Shown piece by piece: positions 41,002 to 43,175 of a DNA stretch of 43,175 bases; position 1 is the first letter of the stretch; each line of letters starts with the position of its first letter. A model generated the notes under the pieces. It worked only from the letters and a program-made list of their open reading frames with translations. It had not been told where the DNA came from and did no database searches. Position numbers and translations under genes: made by a program. This stretch comes from Bacillota bacterium. Lineage in GTDB: Bacteria; Bacillota; Clostridia; Christensenellales; Pumilibacteraceae. The stretch lies in the NCBI GenBank assembly GCA_009787385.1, contig WRGC01000012.1, positions 1 to 43,175 on the forward strand, read 5' to 3'.

Positions 41002-43175
41002 TTACTCTTGTTTTAAAAATTCATCAATGCACAACTTTTCATAGGCATCAATATCGTTTGTTTTATCAAAATTCAACTCTTTTAACAACAGTTTTTGACT
41101 TTCTACATCTATCTCATTAATATTTCTTTCTTTCAAAACTTTTTCCACTGACCGTATGGCAGAGTTTGGAACTCCATAATCAGCCATCAATAATCCGAAT
41201 TCAGTTTTTGCACCGCTTTCAAATTGTCTTATTAAATTATATAAATTTATTTCCTTTTCAAATTTTTATTTTTTCATAGTTGCAACATGATTTATTAGTG
41301 TTTCAAATAATGATAAAATCAAAGGAAATTGATATTCTACTATATCTTTCACATCTCCAAATGCATCAGTATATGCTTTGTCAACTTTTTCTTTCTTTGC
41401 TTTACCAAGATTATACGCAAGCAATCCACTATAACCCTGCTTTGCGTAACTATTTAAAATAATTTCAATGCGAGAAATTTGTTTATCTGTTAAATGTTTA
41501 GTGTCTTCATTGTTTTTGTAATATATGTTGAGCATTTGTTTAAAAATATTGCTATTAATAAATTTATCAATGTGCATGTTTTGAGGCAAGTCTTTAAATA
41601 CACTCCAAGATTTTTTAATTTCTTTGCAAATAGTCTCTTGCAACTTTCTTTCTACTAATCTATTACATTCAAATATATCATCGGGCAAAATTTGCTTATC
41701 ATAATCTTTTTCATACTCCATTTTTTTATTCTTATTTTTTTCGCCCAAATCTTCACATTTTATATTTTGTAAATTATGCTCATCAAGCATTAAATTGTCA
41801 TTAAAAACCTTATAGTCTATACTCAATTCTAATTTACTACCATACAACTTTTGTTGCTCTTCTTCCAAAAATACAATATTACCAACAAAGTGTCTAAGAT
41901 ATCTTCCTGCTCTGCCATTGATATTCAACAATGTAAACATTTTGGATTCATCCGTTGCCCCTTTGGGATTTTGAATAAGAACTATTGTCTTTGCGTTGCT
42001 ATTAACGCCTTCTATAATAGTTGAAGTACAAAATAATTCACATATGCTTTTCTCGTTAAATAATCGCATAATCTCTTTTTGAAAATATCGTGGCATTGCT
42101 CCATTATGAATTCCAACTCCTTGCTTTAAAATATTTGAAAACGACCAGTGTTCAATACTACTCTCACCATCTTTTATCTTAAAATTAAACTTAGATTTTA
42201 TATGTTCCAAAAAACTTTTAAGTCTAATGGACATACTTTGCTTATTTTCACTTTCATTGTTCAATAAAGACTGTGCGTACTTTGTTGAATAATCTATCGT
42301 ATATCGTGGGTCTAAACAAAAAAATATGGCTTGATTATCTACCCCAATATTTAAATGCTTTTTTAAAAACTGTAATTTACCATGTTTGTCATCTTTTTTA
42401 ACCTCAGTAGTCTCTTTTGTTTCACTTTCAATATTTGAAAACTTCTTAAACTCTTTATCAATAAAAACGAATCTATTTTTCAAAGTGGCCTCAAACTTAT
42501 ACTCACACACAACAACCCCGTAGTCTTTTATAAATTTTTTAAATCCATCTTTTAAACTTTTAGTATTAATAAAAGCTCCAGCCAAATAAAATTCTTTTGC
42601 TCTTTTATGTAACAAATAAAACGCTATCCTAAAAGCGATAATGCGAGTTCTACTCATTTTTTGAAATTGTTTTTTTGATTGCAAAACACCGATGTCATCA
42701 ACAATTGCTATATCATCATCTAATTTATAAATCTCATCATAAAAGAAAAAATCAATCTTTATGTTTGGATACAATGCAAATAATCTCAAAACTCTCTCGG
42801 GTGTAAGAACGAAAATATTTCTTTCTGTATTATCATTATCTTGGTATTTCATGTCTCGTGCAATAGAATTGCAAACTGAGTAAGGCAATTGTTTAGTTTT
42901 AACAAGTTCACGCATATCGCTAGAAACTTCTTGAAGCAAAGCAACAGTCGGCAAAACAATTACTATTGTTTTATATTCTTCACTGTGCCGAGTTATAATT
43001 TCTTTTAGTAAAAATGTCTTGCCAAATGATGTAGGTGCGGACAAAAATACTCGTCTAGGGGTACATTGTTCAAGTGTATCCAAGACTTGTTTTTGTCGTT
43101 TATCTAAATACATTTTAGGACTATATTGAGATTGATACAATTCTTTGCGGGCATTGTTTTGCCATTTTATACTAA
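41002..43175 (-). pseudogene. Superfamily-2 DEAD-like helicase, edge-cut and with one in-frame stop
   Basis: The frame is open to the window edge, so the N-terminus is missing. Numbering from the TTG at 43140: Walker A APTSFGKT (35-42), FFYDEIYKL (motif II), a middle domain, and TIIEGVNSNAKT with NGRAGRYLRHFVG (motifs V/VI). A TAA at 41266-41268 interrupts it, but the same frame continues for about 88 codons (FEKEINLYNLIRQFES, then LLMADYGVPNSAIRSVEKVL) to 41002. Similar helicases occur in defence systems such as Hachiman, but no partner is visible here. One base change would restore the gene. Confidence 0.75.

Noticed and set aside
1-43175. CRISPR array, rRNA or tRNA genes
   Set aside because: No regularly spaced direct repeats, no rRNA-like GC-rich block and no cloverleaf with GTTCRANNC core were seen by eye.

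Overview
The window is low-GC bacterial chromosome, probably from an uncultured Bacillota/Clostridia-type host (inference). The evidence is the AT-rich composition, AGGAGG-type ribosome binding sites, the housekeeping set (nadD fused to yqeK, rsfS, obg, an RqcP-like S4 protein, fused ispDF, tyrS), and a resident siphovirus-type prophage of Gram-positive style. I saw no rRNA, tRNA or CRISPR array.

Layout. Positions 1-7500 are core chromosome: a minus-strand cluster rsfS / nadD-yqeK / obg, a glyoxalase, then a plus-strand run rqcP / ispDF / tyrS that ends in a 53-bp near-perfect palindrome. Positions 7500-9870 are an accessory seam with hairpins, an IS481-like transposase and a frameshifted lipoprotein gene. 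From about 9870 to 37920 almost everything is on the minus strand and is a prophage. In transcription order (high to low coordinate) it has a RHH regulator, a broken PP-loop/PAPS-reductase-like gene, many tiny zinc-binding or unknown early genes, a PD-(D/E)XK-like protein, a C5 methyltransferase, an HTH replication-type protein, a Lar-like protein, an HNH nuclease and two small-terminase paralogues. The structural genes follow in an unusual order: tail-terminator/fibre, fibre, holin-like, collagen-like fibre, tail tube, tail chaperone, gp10, protease, capsid, connector, adaptor, large terminase, portal, fibres, moron, tape measure, distal tail, tail hub. No integrase, endolysin or clear repressor is visible. 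Positions 38000-43175 carry a truncated C5 methyltransferase, two unknown membrane/exported proteins and a superfamily-2 helicase cut by the window edge and by one in-frame stop.

State of the prophage. Several genes are broken: large terminase (46-bp tandem duplication), second small terminase, PAPS-reductase-like gene (two shifts), an N6/N4 methylase remnant, a small coiled-coil gene and an early gene with two stops. It is probably a decaying or satellite-like element, unless some of the shifts are assembly errors.

Most interesting non-coding structure. (1) Three copies of a ~65-nt imperfect palindrome (near 12502, 15724 and 28519) lie directly upstream of prophage genes; their stem shows compensatory base changes and its 3' arm carries the likely Shine-Dalgarno sequence. 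(2) Three promoter-like elements (near 14304, 27878 and 36869) share a GACT -35 half, a 17-bp spacer ending ATACGG, and a TA...T -10. (3) A moron gene has a near-consensus promoter inside the preceding terminator and a start codon at the predicted transcription start. (4) Four hairpin insertions share conserved GCGTAGCC and mostly GGGCGAAGCTT-like ends but have variable interiors.
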